From: Aquitalea aquatilis
GTDB taxonomy: Bacteria; Pseudomonadota; Gammaproteobacteria; Burkholderiales; Chromobacteriaceae
Assembly: GCF_005155025.1 (NCBI RefSeq)
Contig: NZ_CP039731.1
Location: 3,100,001-3,164,000 of the forward strand
Direction: 5' to 3'
DNA length: 64,000 nucleotides
A program made the translations under genes and the position numbers. Below the pieces are notes generated by a model, which was not told the origin of the DNA, made no database searches, and was given only the letters and a program-made list of their open reading frames with translations. Positions 34,453-43,082 of the stretch are shown one piece after another. Within the stretch, counting starts at the first letter, position 1. Each line of letters opens with the position of its first letter.

Positions 34453-35247
34453 ATGATGAAACTGGACGATCTCAAGACCGATCAGGCCATCCACCTGCAT
34501 GGCCTCAGCCGCCGCTTTGGCGAACGGCTGGTGCTGGACCAACTGCAACTGCAGATTCCCCGAGGCCAGTTCCTGGCCATTGTTGGCCGCTCCGGCTGCG
34601 GCAAGAGTACCTTGCTGCGGCTGCTGGGTGGGCTGGATCAGCCCGATGGCGGCCTGCTGCAGCAGCCGGCCGGGCAAAGTGTGCGGGTGATGTTTCAGGA
34701 AGCGCGGCTGCTGCCGTGGAAAACCGTGCTGGACAATGTGGCGCTGGGCTTGCCAGCCAGCCGCCGTGGCGAGGCCGAGCAGGCATTGGCAGAAGTAGGC
34801 CTGGCCGAGCGCGCCGGCGAGTGGCCGGCCCGGCTGTCTGGTGGCCAGCGCCAGCGTGTGGCACTGGCGCGGGCGCTGGTGCATCAACCGTCCTTGTTGT
34901 TGCTGGACGAGCCCTTGGGCGCGCTGGATGCACTGACCCGGCTGGAAATGCAGGGGCTGATCGAGAAACTGTGGCAGCAGCATGGCTGCACCACGGTACT
35001 GGTGACGCACGATGTCAGCGAGGCGGTGACGCTGGCCGACCGGGTGGTGCTGCTGGAGGAGGGCCGGGTGGCGCTGGACTTGCCGGTGGATCTGCCGCGC
35101 AGCCGCACCCATGCCGACCCGCGCTTTGTCGCACTGGAGCAGCACATCCTGCAGCGCGTGTTGCAGGGGCCGGCTTTTACCACCCCATTCACTGCTGTCG
35201 CACCGGCCGTACCGCTGCATTTTTCGCAGCTGAACTGGGCCTTGTAA
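34453..35247 (+). CDS. ssuB: Aliphatic sulfonate ABC transporter ATPase SsuB
   Basis: The 264-residue ABC ATPase has Walker A '[17 protein letters not shown]', Q-loop '[11 protein letters not shown]', signature '[15 protein letters not shown]' and Walker B '[19 protein letters not shown]'. The 'EARLLPWK' sequence is typical for the sulfonate/nitrate/taurine subfamily. It energises sulfonate import. Two adjacent ATGs (34453, 34456) are possible starts. Confidence 0.94.
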   Translation: MMKLDDLKTDQAIHLHGLSRRFGERLVLDQLQLQIPRGQFLAIVGRSGCGKSTLLRLLGGLDQPDGGLLQQPAGQSVRVMFQEARLLPWKTVLDNVALGLPASRRGEAEQALAEVGLAERAGEWPARLSGGQRQRVALARALVHQPSLLLLDEPLGALDALTRLEMQGLIEKLWQQHGCTTVLVTHDVSEAVTLADRVVLLEEGRVALDLPVDLPRSRTHADPRFVALEQHILQRVLQGPAFTTPFTAVAPAVPLHFSQLNWAL

Positions 35248-35279
35248 GCCCATCACCCAAACATCACCAGGAAAATATC

Positions 35280-35498
35280 ATGAGCATTCAATCCATCAAT
35301 GTGCGCAACCAGTTCAAGGGCGTGATCAAGGAAATCATCGAAGGGCCGGTGCTGTCGGAAGTGGATGTGGAAACCCCGTCCGGCATTGTTACCTCGGTCA
35401 TCACCACCCGCTCGGTGCGCGAGCTGCAACTGAAAGTGGGCTCGCCGGTGGTGGCCTTCGTCAAATCGACCGAAGTGTCCATCGCCACGCTGGCCTGA
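35280..35498 (+). CDS. ssuF: TOBE/Mop-domain protein at the end of the ssu operon (SsuF-like)
   Basis: The 72-residue protein is a single TOBE/Mop domain: 'INVRNQFKGVIKEIIEGPVL' and 'VVAFVKSTEVSIATLA' match molbindin-type proteins. Pseudomonas ssu operons carry ssuF of this kind, needed for normal sulfonate use; molbindins bind oxyanions such as molybdate. Position last in ssuEADCB, 32 bp after ssuB and followed by a hairpin, supports the SsuF call. Confidence 0.85.
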   Translation: MSIQSINVRNQFKGVIKEIIEGPVLSEVDVETPSGIVTSVITTRSVRELQLKVGSPVVAFVKSTEVSIATLA

Positions 35499-35503
35499 GG
35501 CTG

Positions 35504-35530
35504 CAAGGGCGGGTTAGTCGCCCGCCCTTG
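35504..35530 (+). terminator. Hairpin at the end of the ssu operon
   Basis: A perfect 10-bp stem CAAGGGCGGG/CCCGCCCTTG with a 7-nt loop starts 6 bp after the last stop codon. No T run follows, so it may protect the mRNA end or need Rho. Confidence 0.55.
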
Positions 35531-35718
35531 TGCGGTACGCGGCCAGGTGAGTGTGCAGGCTGTCTGCTGTATCCAATATTCTCTAAAACGATATACAACG
35601 AAATTTTTATTATTTTTGGTTTGGGCGTACTGCCGCTAGACTTGCCACTCCTGACGGGTCACCCCCGTCCTTCACCCGCTTTCTGCCCGACCAGGGCAGG
35701 GGATAGAACGCAGACGGT

Positions 35719-36732
35719 ATGATAGAAGTACGCAATCTCAGCAAGCATTTCACCCATGAAGGCCGCCGCATTGCTGCGCTGGACAATGTCAGCCTGCAAG
35801 TCTCCACCGGGGAAATCTACGGCATCATCGGCCGCTCCGGGGCCGGCAAAAGCACCCTGATCCGCTGCCTCAACCTGCTGGAACGGCCGGATAGCGGCAC
35901 GGTCACGCTGGGCGAGCAGGAGCTGACCGCCTTGCCGGAAGCTGCCCTGCAGCAGCGTCGCCAGCGCATCGGCATGGTGTTCCAGCATTTCAATCTGCTG
36001 CGTTCGCGCACCGTGGCCGGCAATGTCCGCTTTCCGCTGGAACTGGCCGCTACCCTGAGCCCGGCGCAAATGGATGCGCGGGTGGACGAGCTGCTGCAAC
36101 TGGTCGGCCTGTCCGATCACAAGGACAAGCGTCCGGCGCAATTGTCCGGCGGGCAGAAGCAGCGCGTGGGCATCGCCCGCGCCCTGGCCAATCACCCTGA
36201 TCTGCTGCTGTGCGATGAAGCGACCTCGGCACTGGACCCGGAAACCACCGATTCCATTCTGGCCCTGCTGGCCGATATCAACCGCCAGCTCAATCTCACC
36301 ATCGTGCTGATCACCCACGACATGCGGGTGATTCGCCAGCTGTGCGACCACGTGACCGTGATGGATCACGGCAAGGTGGTGGAGAGCGGCCAGGTGCTGG
36401 ATGTATTCCTGCAGCCACAGCATGCGGTTACCCGCAGCCTGCTGGCCGAAACCGGTTTTGGCCAGGGCGAGCGTGTCGAAGCCTGGCGCGCCCGCATCGG
36501 TGTGCCGCTGCTCAAGCTGACCTTTGTCGGCGAGCCTACGCTCAGCCCGGTGCTGGACAAGGTAGGCCGCGAAACCGGCCTGCGCGTCAACCTGCTGAGC
36601 GGCACCCTGAGCGAAATCCGTGACACCCCCTGCGGCCAGTTGCTGGTGGGGGTGGTGGAGTCTGATGTGGAACTGACGGCACTGCCGGAAATCTTTGCCC
36701 GCGAGGGTGTACGTTGCGAGGTGCTGGCATGA
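35719..36732 (+). CDS. metN: Methionine ABC transporter ATPase MetN
   Basis: The 337-residue ATPase has Walker A 'GRSGAGKSTLIRCLNLLERP', signature 'LSGGQKQRVGIARALA', Walker B 'LLLCDEATSALDPETT', and a C-terminal NIL domain (about 265-337, 'LLKLTFVGEPTLSPVLDKV') that binds methionine and inhibits transport when the cell is replete. It is followed by metI with ATGA overlap. The upstream 190 bp are AT-rich near 35575-35625, probably the promoter; no SAM riboswitch was recognised. Confidence 0.94.
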   Translation: MIEVRNLSKHFTHEGRRIAALDNVSLQVSTGEIYGIIGRSGAGKSTLIRCLNLLERPDSGTVTLGEQELTALPEAALQQRRQRIGMVFQHFNLLRSRTVAGNVRFPLELAATLSPAQMDARVDELLQLVGLSDHKDKRPAQLSGGQKQRVGIARALANHPDLLLCDEATSALDPETTDSILALLADINRQLNLTIVLITHDMRVIRQLCDHVTVMDHGKVVESGQVLDVFLQPQHAVTRSLLAETGFGQGERVEAWRARIGVPLLKLTFVGEPTLSPVLDKVGRETGLRVNLLSGTLSEIRDTPCGQLLVGVVESDVELTALPEIFAREGVRCEVLA

Positions 36733-37406
36733 GCGCATTTGACCCAAGCCTGTTGTTGACCGTGGACTGGCCGGAAATCGGCGCGGCCACGCTGGATACC
36801 CTGACCATGCTGGGCGTATCGCTGCTGTTTACCATCGTGTTCGGCCTGCCGCTGGGTGTGCTGCTGTACATCAGCGCCCCGGGCCAGCTGCGTGCCCGCC
36901 CGCGTCTGTACGCCGTGCTGTCTTTCCTGGTGAACGTGCTGCGCTCGCTGCCTTTTGTGATTTTGCTGATCGTGCTGATTCCGCTGACGCTGTTGCTGGT
37001 GGGCACCTCCATCGGTGTGGCCGGTGCCATTGTGCCGCTGGTGATGGGGGCGATTCCCTTCTTTGGCCGGCTGGTGGAAAACGTGCTGCGCGAAATCGAC
37101 CGTGGCGTGATCGAAGCCAGCCAGTCGATGGGCGCCAAGCTGCCGCAGATCGTGTTCAAGGTGCTGTTGCCTGAAGCCATGCCGGGCCTGATCGGCGCGG
37201 CCACGGTCACCGCCGTGGCGCTGGTGGGCTACACCGCCATGTCCGGTGTCATTGGCGGCGGCGGCCTGGGCGACCTGGCCATCCGCTATGGCTATCAGCG
37301 CTTCCAGACCGAGGTGATGATCGTCACCGTGGTGTTGTTGCTGGTGCTGGTGCAGGGCCTGCAAAGTGCGGGCGATGCGCTGGTGCGCCGCTGTCGCTTC
37401 GGCTGA
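36729..37406 (+). CDS. metI: Methionine ABC transporter permease MetI
   Basis: The 225-residue protein has about five membrane helices and the EAA-type loop 'EASQSMGAKLPQIVFKVLLP'. 'NVLRSLPFVILLIVLIP' is typical of MetI. It is the channel of the D/L-methionine importer. ATG 36729 overlaps the metN stop. Confidence 0.94.
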   Translation: MSAFDPSLLLTVDWPEIGAATLDTLTMLGVSLLFTIVFGLPLGVLLYISAPGQLRARPRLYAVLSFLVNVLRSLPFVILLIVLIPLTLLLVGTSIGVAGAIVPLVMGAIPFFGRLVENVLREIDRGVIEASQSMGAKLPQIVFKVLLPEAMPGLIGAATVTAVALVGYTAMSGVIGGGGLGDLAIRYGYQRFQTEVMIVTVVLLLVLVQGLQSAGDALVRRCRFG

Positions 37407-37512
37407 GCATTCTGCCAGCGCGCTACTGATTTCCCTTGTTGTGACTCTCCGTGCAGCCGGTATCCGCCGGCTGTCTGGACCCCCTTTGCCCATTGATCTG
37501 GAGAATAAAACG

Positions 37513-38301
37513 ATGAAACGCGTTTCCAAGCTGTTTGCCGCCCTGAGCCTGAGCGTAGCCGCCCTGGCCGTACACGCTGAAAATGTAAAGCTGGTGGTGG
37601 CTGCCTCGCCGGTGCCGCATGCTGAAATCCTTGAAGCGCTGAAGCCCACCCTGGCCAAGCAGGGCGTGGATCTGCAGGTGAAGGTGTTCAACGACTACGT
37701 GCTGCCCAACACCCAGGTAGAAGAAAAGCAGCTGGATGCCAACTTCTTCCAGCACATTCCGTATCTGGACAAGTTCAACAAGGACCGTGGCACCCATCTG
37801 GTAGTGGCCAGCAAGCCGGTGCACATCGAGCCGTTTGCCGTTTACTCCAGCAAGTTCAAGAAAGTGGCCGAGCTGCCGCAGGGCGCTACCGTAGCCATCC
37901 CGAATGACCCGACCAATGCCGGCCGTGCACTGCTGCTGCTGGACCAGGGTGGCGTGATCAAGCTGAAGGATCGCAAGAACATCTACCCGACCACCAAGGA
38001 CATCGTGTCCAACCCGAAGAACATCAAGATCAAGGAACTGGAAGCCGCTACCCTGCCGCGCGTGCTGAACCAGGTGGATGCCGCCCTGATCAACGCCAAC
38101 TACGCACTGGAAGCCAAGCTGAACCCGAAGCGTGACGCGCTGTTTACCGAAACCACTTCGCCGTATGCCAACCTGCTGGTAGCCCGTCCGGACAACAAGA
38201 ACAGCGCTGCCATCAAGAAGCTGGCTGCTGCGCTGAACAGCCCGGAAGCCAAGAAATTCATCGAAACCAAGTACCAGGGTGCGGTGATTCCGGCTTTCTG
38301 A
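37513..38301 (+). CDS. metQ: Methionine-binding protein MetQ (NlpA family)
   Basis: The 262-residue protein has a signal peptide ending 'LAVHA-ENV' and no lipobox, unlike E. coli MetQ, so it should be a free periplasmic protein. NlpA-family blocks include 'VVAASPVPHAEILEALKP', 'QLDANFFQHIPYLDKFN' and 'IPNDPTNAGRALLLLDQ'. It delivers methionine to MetNI. The 106-bp gap after metI and the following terminator leave it as the last gene of metNIQ. Confidence 0.93.
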   Translation: MKRVSKLFAALSLSVAALAVHAENVKLVVAASPVPHAEILEALKPTLAKQGVDLQVKVFNDYVLPNTQVEEKQLDANFFQHIPYLDKFNKDRGTHLVVASKPVHIEPFAVYSSKFKKVAELPQGATVAIPNDPTNAGRALLLLDQGGVIKLKDRKNIYPTTKDIVSNPKNIKIKELEAATLPRVLNQVDAALINANYALEAKLNPKRDALFTETTSPYANLLVARPDNKNSAAIKKLAAALNSPEAKKFIETKYQGAVIPAF

Positions 38302-38327
38302 TCCGGACAGACACGCTCTGCTGACTG

Positions 38328-38357
38328 AAAACGGGATGGCTACGGCCATCCCGTTTT
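38328..38357 (+). terminator. Terminator of metNIQ
   Basis: AAAACGGGATGGC, loop TACG and GCCATCCCGTTTT form a 13-bp stem with A and T tails. It is probably active for the plus strand. Confidence 0.9.
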
Positions 38358-38575
38358 GCATTTTCAATCCGTCCCTCACGCACTTTCCGCTGATTTTGTA
38401 AGCACTTGTCTGGGCTGAAAACGACGATTCGTTTCGTTATGCCAGAAAATGCCATAAGAACGGCATGGTTATCGATTTTCTTTATATTGACTGCAGATTT
38501 TCTTGCTTAGTCCGGGCCAGTGCGCCGCGTATATTGGTCTCCAACGCAACAGATGAGCAGCGCAAGGAGACAAGC

Positions 38576-39103
38576 ATGAGCCAACTGCATTCCACCATCA
38601 GTACCACCCAGGCAGGCCCTTCCGGCCATCAGTTACAGGCCACCGATGCCAGCACCGCCAGTGCCGAGCTGCTGGAAATCGCCCGTCTGCGCGCGGCGGA
38701 TAGTGGCCTCGCCTATACCGGTGCGCTCTATCCGCTGGAGGCCTGGTCGCTGGTGGAAGCCGGCGTGGCCACCCTGGTGGATGTGCGCACCGCCGAGGAG
38801 CGCAAATTTGTCGGTCAGGTGCCGGATTCGCTGCATGTGGCCTGGCAGACCGGCACCGCCCTGATCAAGAACCCGCGTTTCCTGCGCGAGCTGGAAAGCA
38901 AGGCCGGTGGCAAGGATAGTGTGGTGGTGTTGCTGTGCCGCAGCGGCAAACGCTCCGCTGCCGCCGCCGAGGCCGCCGCCAAGGCGGGTTTCACCCAGGT
39001 CTACAACGTGCTGGAAGGCTTTGAGGGCGATCTGGACAGCCAGAACCAGCGCGGCGATGTAGGCGGCTGGCGCTACTGGAATCTGCCCTGGCAGCAGGAC
39101 TGA
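38576..39103 (+). CDS. Rhodanese-like sulfurtransferase of the encapsulin locus
   Basis: The 175-residue single-domain rhodanese has the active-site loop 'LLCRSGKRSAAAAEAA' (persulfide-forming Cys) and 'TLVDVRTAEERKFVGQVPDS', the standard entry motif. It would carry sulfane sulfur as a cysteine persulfide. ATG 38576 has AAGGAGA at 38564-38570. It is the first gene of a four-gene run: rhodanese, serine acetyltransferase, encapsulin, cysteine desulfurase. Published family 2A encapsulin loci often contain this gene, which suggests it moves sulfur to or from the compartment. Confidence 0.9.
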   Translation: MSQLHSTISTTQAGPSGHQLQATDASTASAELLEIARLRAADSGLAYTGALYPLEAWSLVEAGVATLVDVRTAEERKFVGQVPDSLHVAWQTGTALIKNPRFLRELESKAGGKDSVVVLLCRSGKRSAAAAEAAAKAGFTQVYNVLEGFEGDLDSQNQRGDVGGWRYWNLPWQQD

Positions 39104-39144
39104 AGCCCGCCTCCGGCCCGTGTGACGATATAGTGAGTGAAGCC

Positions 39145-40089
39145 ATGAATGATCTGGTCCGTCCCTTCAGCCCCAGCCAGCCAGTGGTACATGACTGGCA
39201 TCTGGATAGCGTAGTCGCTGCCTTGCATGCCGCCCGTGCCGACTGGCGGCAAAGCCAGGGCCGGTTGCGGGATTTTTCTACCCGCGAGTTTCCCTCCCGC
39301 GCAGCATTGCGCGACATCGTGGCTGCACTGGCGGCAGCGCTGTTTCCCATGCGGCTGGGTCCGCCGGGGCTGCGCGACAGCAGCGAGGACTTTTTTGTTG
39401 GCCATAGCCTGGCGGTGGCGCTGGATGCACTGGCGGCGCAAGTCGTTCTTGAACTGCGCTACAGCGCGCGCTTGAACGGTTTGTCGGCAGATGACAGCGA
39501 GGCGCAGTCGGTGGCAATTGTTCAGCAGTTTGCCGCCGCCTTGCCCGATCAGCGCCGCCTGCTGGATGCCGACATCACCGCCGCCTGGCAGGGTGATCCG
39601 GCCGCCCGCAGCGTGGACGAAGTGCTGCTGTGCTATCCGGGTATCAATGCCATCCTGCATCACCGCCTGGCCCACCTGCTGTATCGCGCCGGTTTGCCGC
39701 TGGTGGCGCGCATCATCGCCGAAATCGCCCATGGCGAAACCGGTATCGACATTCATCCGGGGGCGCAGATCGGTGCCGGCTTTTTCATCGACCACGGCAC
39801 TGGCGTGGTGATAGGCGAAACCGCCGTCATCGGTGAGCGCGTGCGGCTGTATCAGGCGGTCACCTTGGGCGCCAAGCGCTTCGAGCAGGGCGAGGACGGC
39901 AGCCTGCTCAAGGGCCAGCCGCGCCATCCCATCGTGGAAGACGATGTGGTGATCTACGCCGGGGCCACCGTGCTGGGGCGCATCACCATCGGCCGTGCTT
40001 CCAGTATTGGCGGCAATGTCTGGCTCACCCGCAGCGTGCCGCCGGGCAGCCAGATCAGCCAGGCCAGCCTGCAGGCGGCCTCACCCTAA
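39145..40089 (+). CDS. epsC: Serine O-acetyltransferase, EpsC/CysE family
   Basis: The 314-residue enzyme has a long N-terminal helical part and a C-terminal left-handed beta-helix with hexapeptide repeats: 'DIHPGAQIGAGFFIDHGTGV', 'VIGETAVIGERVRLYQAV' and 'SSIGGNVWLTRSVPPGS'. It acetylates serine to O-acetylserine, the cysteine precursor. The length fits the EpsC subtype commonly next to family 2A encapsulins rather than E. coli CysE (273). ATG 39145 is used; GTG 39133 is possible. It would link carbon-skeleton supply to sulfur release from the compartment. Confidence 0.92.
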   Translation: MNDLVRPFSPSQPVVHDWHLDSVVAALHAARADWRQSQGRLRDFSTREFPSRAALRDIVAALAAALFPMRLGPPGLRDSSEDFFVGHSLAVALDALAAQVVLELRYSARLNGLSADDSEAQSVAIVQQFAAALPDQRRLLDADITAAWQGDPAARSVDEVLLCYPGINAILHHRLAHLLYRAGLPLVARIIAEIAHGETGIDIHPGAQIGAGFFIDHGTGVVIGETAVIGERVRLYQAVTLGAKRFEQGEDGSLLKGQPRHPIVEDDVVIYAGATVLGRITIGRASSIGGNVWLTRSVPPGSQISQASLQAASP

Positions 40090-40161
40090 ACCCTACCCGC
40101 TTTACCACATGAATCACCCCCTCGCCGCGCTGCATGGACAGCGGGCAGGGCGGAGCTTTGC

Positions 40162-40206
40162 CTGCAGGCCGCCGGCAAGGGGGTTGTGCGGCCTGCAGTT
40201 TTGTTT
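40162..40206 (+). terminator. Terminator-like hairpin 27 nt before the encapsulin start (possible attenuator)
   Basis: A perfect 11-bp stem CTGCAGGCCGC/GCGGCCTGCAG (40162-40172, 40188-40198) with a 15-nt loop is followed by TTTTGTTT. The encapsulin ATG is at 40233, and the gap leaves no room for a promoter after the hairpin. Transcription of the shell and cargo genes must pass through it. Confidence 0.7.
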
Positions 40207-40232
40207 CTTCCACCATCCCTTATGGAGCAGAC

Positions 40233-41165
40233 ATGTCTCAACATCAGGACGTCAAACAGGCACTGGGCGACAACGCCGCGCGCCAACTGGCCAATGCCAC
40301 CAAAACCGTACCGCAGTTGTCCACCATCAGCCCGCGCTGGCTGGTGCATCTGCTGCAATGGTCGCCGGTAGAAGCGGGCATTTTCCGTCTTAACCGTGTC
40401 AAGAACGCCGCCGGCGTGCAAGTGGCCTGCTCGCAGCGCGACGAGTCCGAACTGCCGCAAACCTTTGTCGATTACGAAGAGCAGCCGCGTGAGCTGTTCC
40501 TCAATGCGGTCACCACCGTGCTGGACGTGCACACCCGCGTGTCCGACTTGTACAGCAGCCCGCACGACCAGATCAAGGAACAGCTGCGCCTGACCATTGA
40601 AACCATCAAGGAGCGTCAGGAATCCGAGCTGATCAACAATCCGGAATACGGCTTGCTGGCCAATGTGGACGATACCCAGCGCATTTCCACCCTGACCGGC
40701 GCACCGACGCCGGACGATCTGGACGAGCTGCTGACCAAGGTATGGAAAGAGCCGGGTTTCTTCCTGGCCCACCCGCTGGCCATCGCCGCCTTCGGCCGTG
40801 AATGCACCCGTCGTGGCGTGCCGCCGCCGACCGTCAGCCTGTTCGGTTCGCAGTTCATCACCTGGCGCGGTGTGCCCATCATCCCGTCGGACAAGCTGCC
40901 TATCGATGAAGACGGCAAGACCAAGATCCTGCTGCTGCGCGTGGGTGAAAAGCGCCAGGGCGTGGTTGGCCTGTACCAGCCGGGCGTGGCTGGCGAACAG
41001 AGCCCGGGGCTGTCGGTGCGCTTCATGGGCATCAACCGCAACGCCATCGCGTCCTACCTGATTTCGCTGTATTGCTCGCTGGCCGTGCTGACCGAAGATG
41101 CGCTGGCCGTGCTCGAAGACGTGGAGATTGGCAAGTACCATGACTACCCAGATACCTACAAGTAA
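40233..41165 (+). CDS. Family 2A encapsulin shell protein (SrpI-like, HK97 fold)
   Basis: The 310-residue protein matches the SrpI-type encapsulins: N-terminal arm 'TISPRWLVHLLQWSPVEAGI', the 'EEQPRELFLNAVTTVLDVHTR' region (quoted in part: 'LFLNAVTTVLDVHTR'), 'VSLFGSQFITWRGVPIIPSD' and 'GINRNAIASYLISLYCSLAV'. Family 2A members form icosahedral HK97-like shells that enclose a cysteine desulfurase; in studied bacteria the shell stores elemental sulfur. There is no C-terminal cyclic-nucleotide domain, so it is 2A, not 2B. GGAG lies 5 nt before ATG 40233. Its end overlaps the cargo gene by 26 bp, which should fix their ratio. No phage genes are nearby, so this is a domesticated capsid. Confidence 0.9.
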   Translation: MSQHQDVKQALGDNAARQLANATKTVPQLSTISPRWLVHLLQWSPVEAGIFRLNRVKNAAGVQVACSQRDESELPQTFVDYEEQPRELFLNAVTTVLDVHTRVSDLYSSPHDQIKEQLRLTIETIKERQESELINNPEYGLLANVDDTQRISTLTGAPTPDDLDELLTKVWKEPGFFLAHPLAIAAFGRECTRRGVPPPTVSLFGSQFITWRGVPIIPSDKLPIDEDGKTKILLLRVGEKRQGVVGLYQPGVAGEQSPGLSVRFMGINRNAIASYLISLYCSLAVLTEDALAVLEDVEIGKYHDYPDTYK

Positions 41166-42948
41166 GCCTGAGGGTTTGCCGGACATCGCCCAGCTGGCGA
41201 ATCTGGCCAATGCCTTCTTCAGCGCCTTGCCGGGTCAGCTGCCGGGCAGCCCGCCGCCTGCCGCCAGCGGGCTGAATCTGGATGTGGCCGGCCCGCAGCT
41301 GTCGCCGCAACCGGCCGCTGCTGCCGCACGCAGTCCGGAACCCGCCGCGCTGGATGGCTTTGGTCGCAGCGGTCCGCATGCCTATGCCGTGCCGGAAGGC
41401 TATGGCGCGGCCATTCCGCAACTGGCGGCGGCCCAGCCTTCCGCCCCGTCCGCTGCCGGCGCAGCGCTGCCGTCCTCGCCGTATTACTTTATCGGCGAGT
41501 CTGCCGGCTATCCGGCTTCCACCAGCGATGTGGCGGTAGACGACCGGGTGACGGCGCAGTCCTTCGGCCTACCCGGTGCGGATGAATTGCGTGCACTGCT
41601 GGCCGGCGATAGCCGTCCGGCAGCTGCGGCCCCGGCCCCTCAGGGTAATAACCATGGTTATTACTTTGTCGAGGAATGGCCGCAGCATGGCAAGGCACCG
41701 GATTTCGACCGTAAGGTGGCCAGCCGTGGCCATGGTTTCGATGTGCAGGCGGTGCGGCGTGACTTTCCCATTCTGGCCGAACGGGTCAATGGCAAGCCCT
41801 TGATCTGGCTGGATAACGCCGCCACCACGCACAAGCCGCAAGCGGTGATCGACCGGCTGGCTTACTTCTACCAGCACGAAAACTCCAACATCCACCGTGC
41901 CGCGCATGAACTGGCGGCACGGGCGACGGATGCCTATGAAGCGGCCCGTAACAAGGTGGCCCGGTTCATTGGCTCTCCCAGCCCGGATCAGGTGATTTTC
42001 GTGCGCGGTGCCACCGAGGCCATCAACCTGGTGGCCAATACCTGGGGGCGGCAGAACATCGGCGCGGGCGATGAAATCGTGGTGTCGCAGCTGGAGCACC
42101 ACGCCAACATCGTGCCCTGGCAAATGCTGGCGGCGGCCAGCGGGGCCAGGATCCGGGTGATTCCGGTGGATGACAGCGGGCAGATCCTGCTGGATGAGTA
42201 CCGCAAGCTGCTGAACAGCCGCACCAAGCTGGTAGCCATCACCCAGGTATCCAATGCACTGGGTACGGTGACACCGGTGCAGGAAATCGTGGCACTGGCG
42301 CATGCCGCTGGAGCGCGGGTGCTGGTGGACGGGGCGCAGTCGGTATCGCACATGCGGGTGAACGTGCAGGCGCTGGATGCGGATTTCTTTGTGTTCTCCG
42401 GGCACAAGGTGTTTGCACCCACCGGCATCGGCGTGGTGTACGGCAAGAAGGAATTGCTGGACAGCATGCCGCCGTGGCAGGGGGGGGGCAACATGATTGC
42501 CGATGTCACCTTCGAGAAGACGCTATACCAGCCGGCACCCAACAAGTTCGAAGCCGGTACCGGCAATATCGCGGATGCGGTGGGCTTGGGCGCGGCCATC
42601 GACTATGTCGAGCGTATCGGGCTGGAAGCCATTGCCCATTACGAACACGACCTGCTGATATACGCCACCCACGGCCTGCAATCGGTACCGGGTTTGCGGC
42701 TGGTGGGCACGGCGGCCAACAAGGCCAGCGTGCTGTCCTTCGTGCTGCCGGGCTATCGCACCGAGGAGGTGGGCAAGGCGCTGAATCAGGAAGGCATTGC
42801 GGTGCGCTCCGGCCACCACTGCGCCCAGCCGATTCTGCGGCGCTTCGGGCTGGAAGCCACGGTGCGGCCTTCGCTGGCTTTCTATAACACCTGCGAAGAG
42901 GTCGATACCCTGGTAGCCGTGCTGCAGCGGCTGGCGCGGCGGCATTAA
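41140..42948 (+). CDS. Encapsulin cargo cysteine desulfurase with disordered N-terminal targeting domain
   Basis: The 602-residue protein has a C-terminal SufS-type (class II) cysteine desulfurase (from about residue 199): 'LIWLDNAATTHKPQAVIDRL', 'QLEHHANIVPW', PLP lysine K423 in 'FSGHKVFAPTG' and catalytic C561 in 'RSGHHCAQPILRRFG'. It takes sulfur from cysteine, leaving alanine. The first 198 residues are Pro/Ala-rich and probably disordered, with short motifs 'LPDIAQLANLANAFFSALPG', 'SPYYFIGES' and 'GYYFVEEW' likely to load it into the shell, as in characterised family 2A systems. ATG 41140 lies inside the encapsulin gene. The end is followed within 6 bp by a dispersed repeat. Confidence 0.92.
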   Translation: MTTQIPTSKPEGLPDIAQLANLANAFFSALPGQLPGSPPPAASGLNLDVAGPQLSPQPAAAAARSPEPAALDGFGRSGPHAYAVPEGYGAAIPQLAAAQPSAPSAAGAALPSSPYYFIGESAGYPASTSDVAVDDRVTAQSFGLPGADELRALLAGDSRPAAAAPAPQGNNHGYYFVEEWPQHGKAPDFDRKVASRGHGFDVQAVRRDFPILAERVNGKPLIWLDNAATTHKPQAVIDRLAYFYQHENSNIHRAAHELAARATDAYEAARNKVARFIGSPSPDQVIFVRGATEAINLVANTWGRQNIGAGDEIVVSQLEHHANIVPWQMLAAASGARIRVIPVDDSGQILLDEYRKLLNSRTKLVAITQVSNALGTVTPVQEIVALAHAAGARVLVDGAQSVSHMRVNVQALDADFFVFSGHKVFAPTGIGVVYGKKELLDSMPPWQGGGNMIADVTFEKTLYQPAPNKFEAGTGNIADAVGLGAAIDYVERIGLEAIAHYEHDLLIYATHGLQSVPGLRLVGTAANKASVLSFVLPGYRTEEVGKALNQEGIAVRSGHHCAQPILRRFGLEATVRPSLAFYNTCEEVDTLVAVLQRLARRH

Positions 42949-42953
42949 GACCC

Positions 42954-43056
42954 GCTAACAAATCCCCCCGCTCCTGCGTTGCGCCTCCTTGCCGTATTAT
43001 TGGTACTGTCTGCGGCGGCGCGCCTTGGTCCGGGTTCTCTACGAGGTTTTGTTAGC
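42954..43056 (+). repeat. Dispersed palindromic repeat, copy 2
   Basis: The 103-bp element has ends GCTAACAAAT and TTTTGTTAGC (9 of 10 inverted) and the shared core GTTGCGCCTCCTTGCCGTA. It starts 6 bp after the cysteine desulfurase stop codon. Confidence 0.8.
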
Positions 43057-43082
43057 AGCGCTAAGCTGCGCTGGAAATGAAG

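Noticed and set aside
34278-35498. Plus-strand frame of 406 codons across ssuC, ssuB and the TOBE gene
   Set aside because: Only its last 72 codons (the TOBE protein) are real; the rest is out of frame with ssuB.
35499-35718. SAM or other riboswitch before metN
   Set aside because: Only AT-rich sequence and the ssu-end hairpin are seen; no recognisable conserved core.
40233-41165. HK97-fold shell as evidence of a prophage
   Set aside because: No portal, terminase, tail or integrase genes nearby; the partner is a cysteine desulfurase, as in encapsulins.
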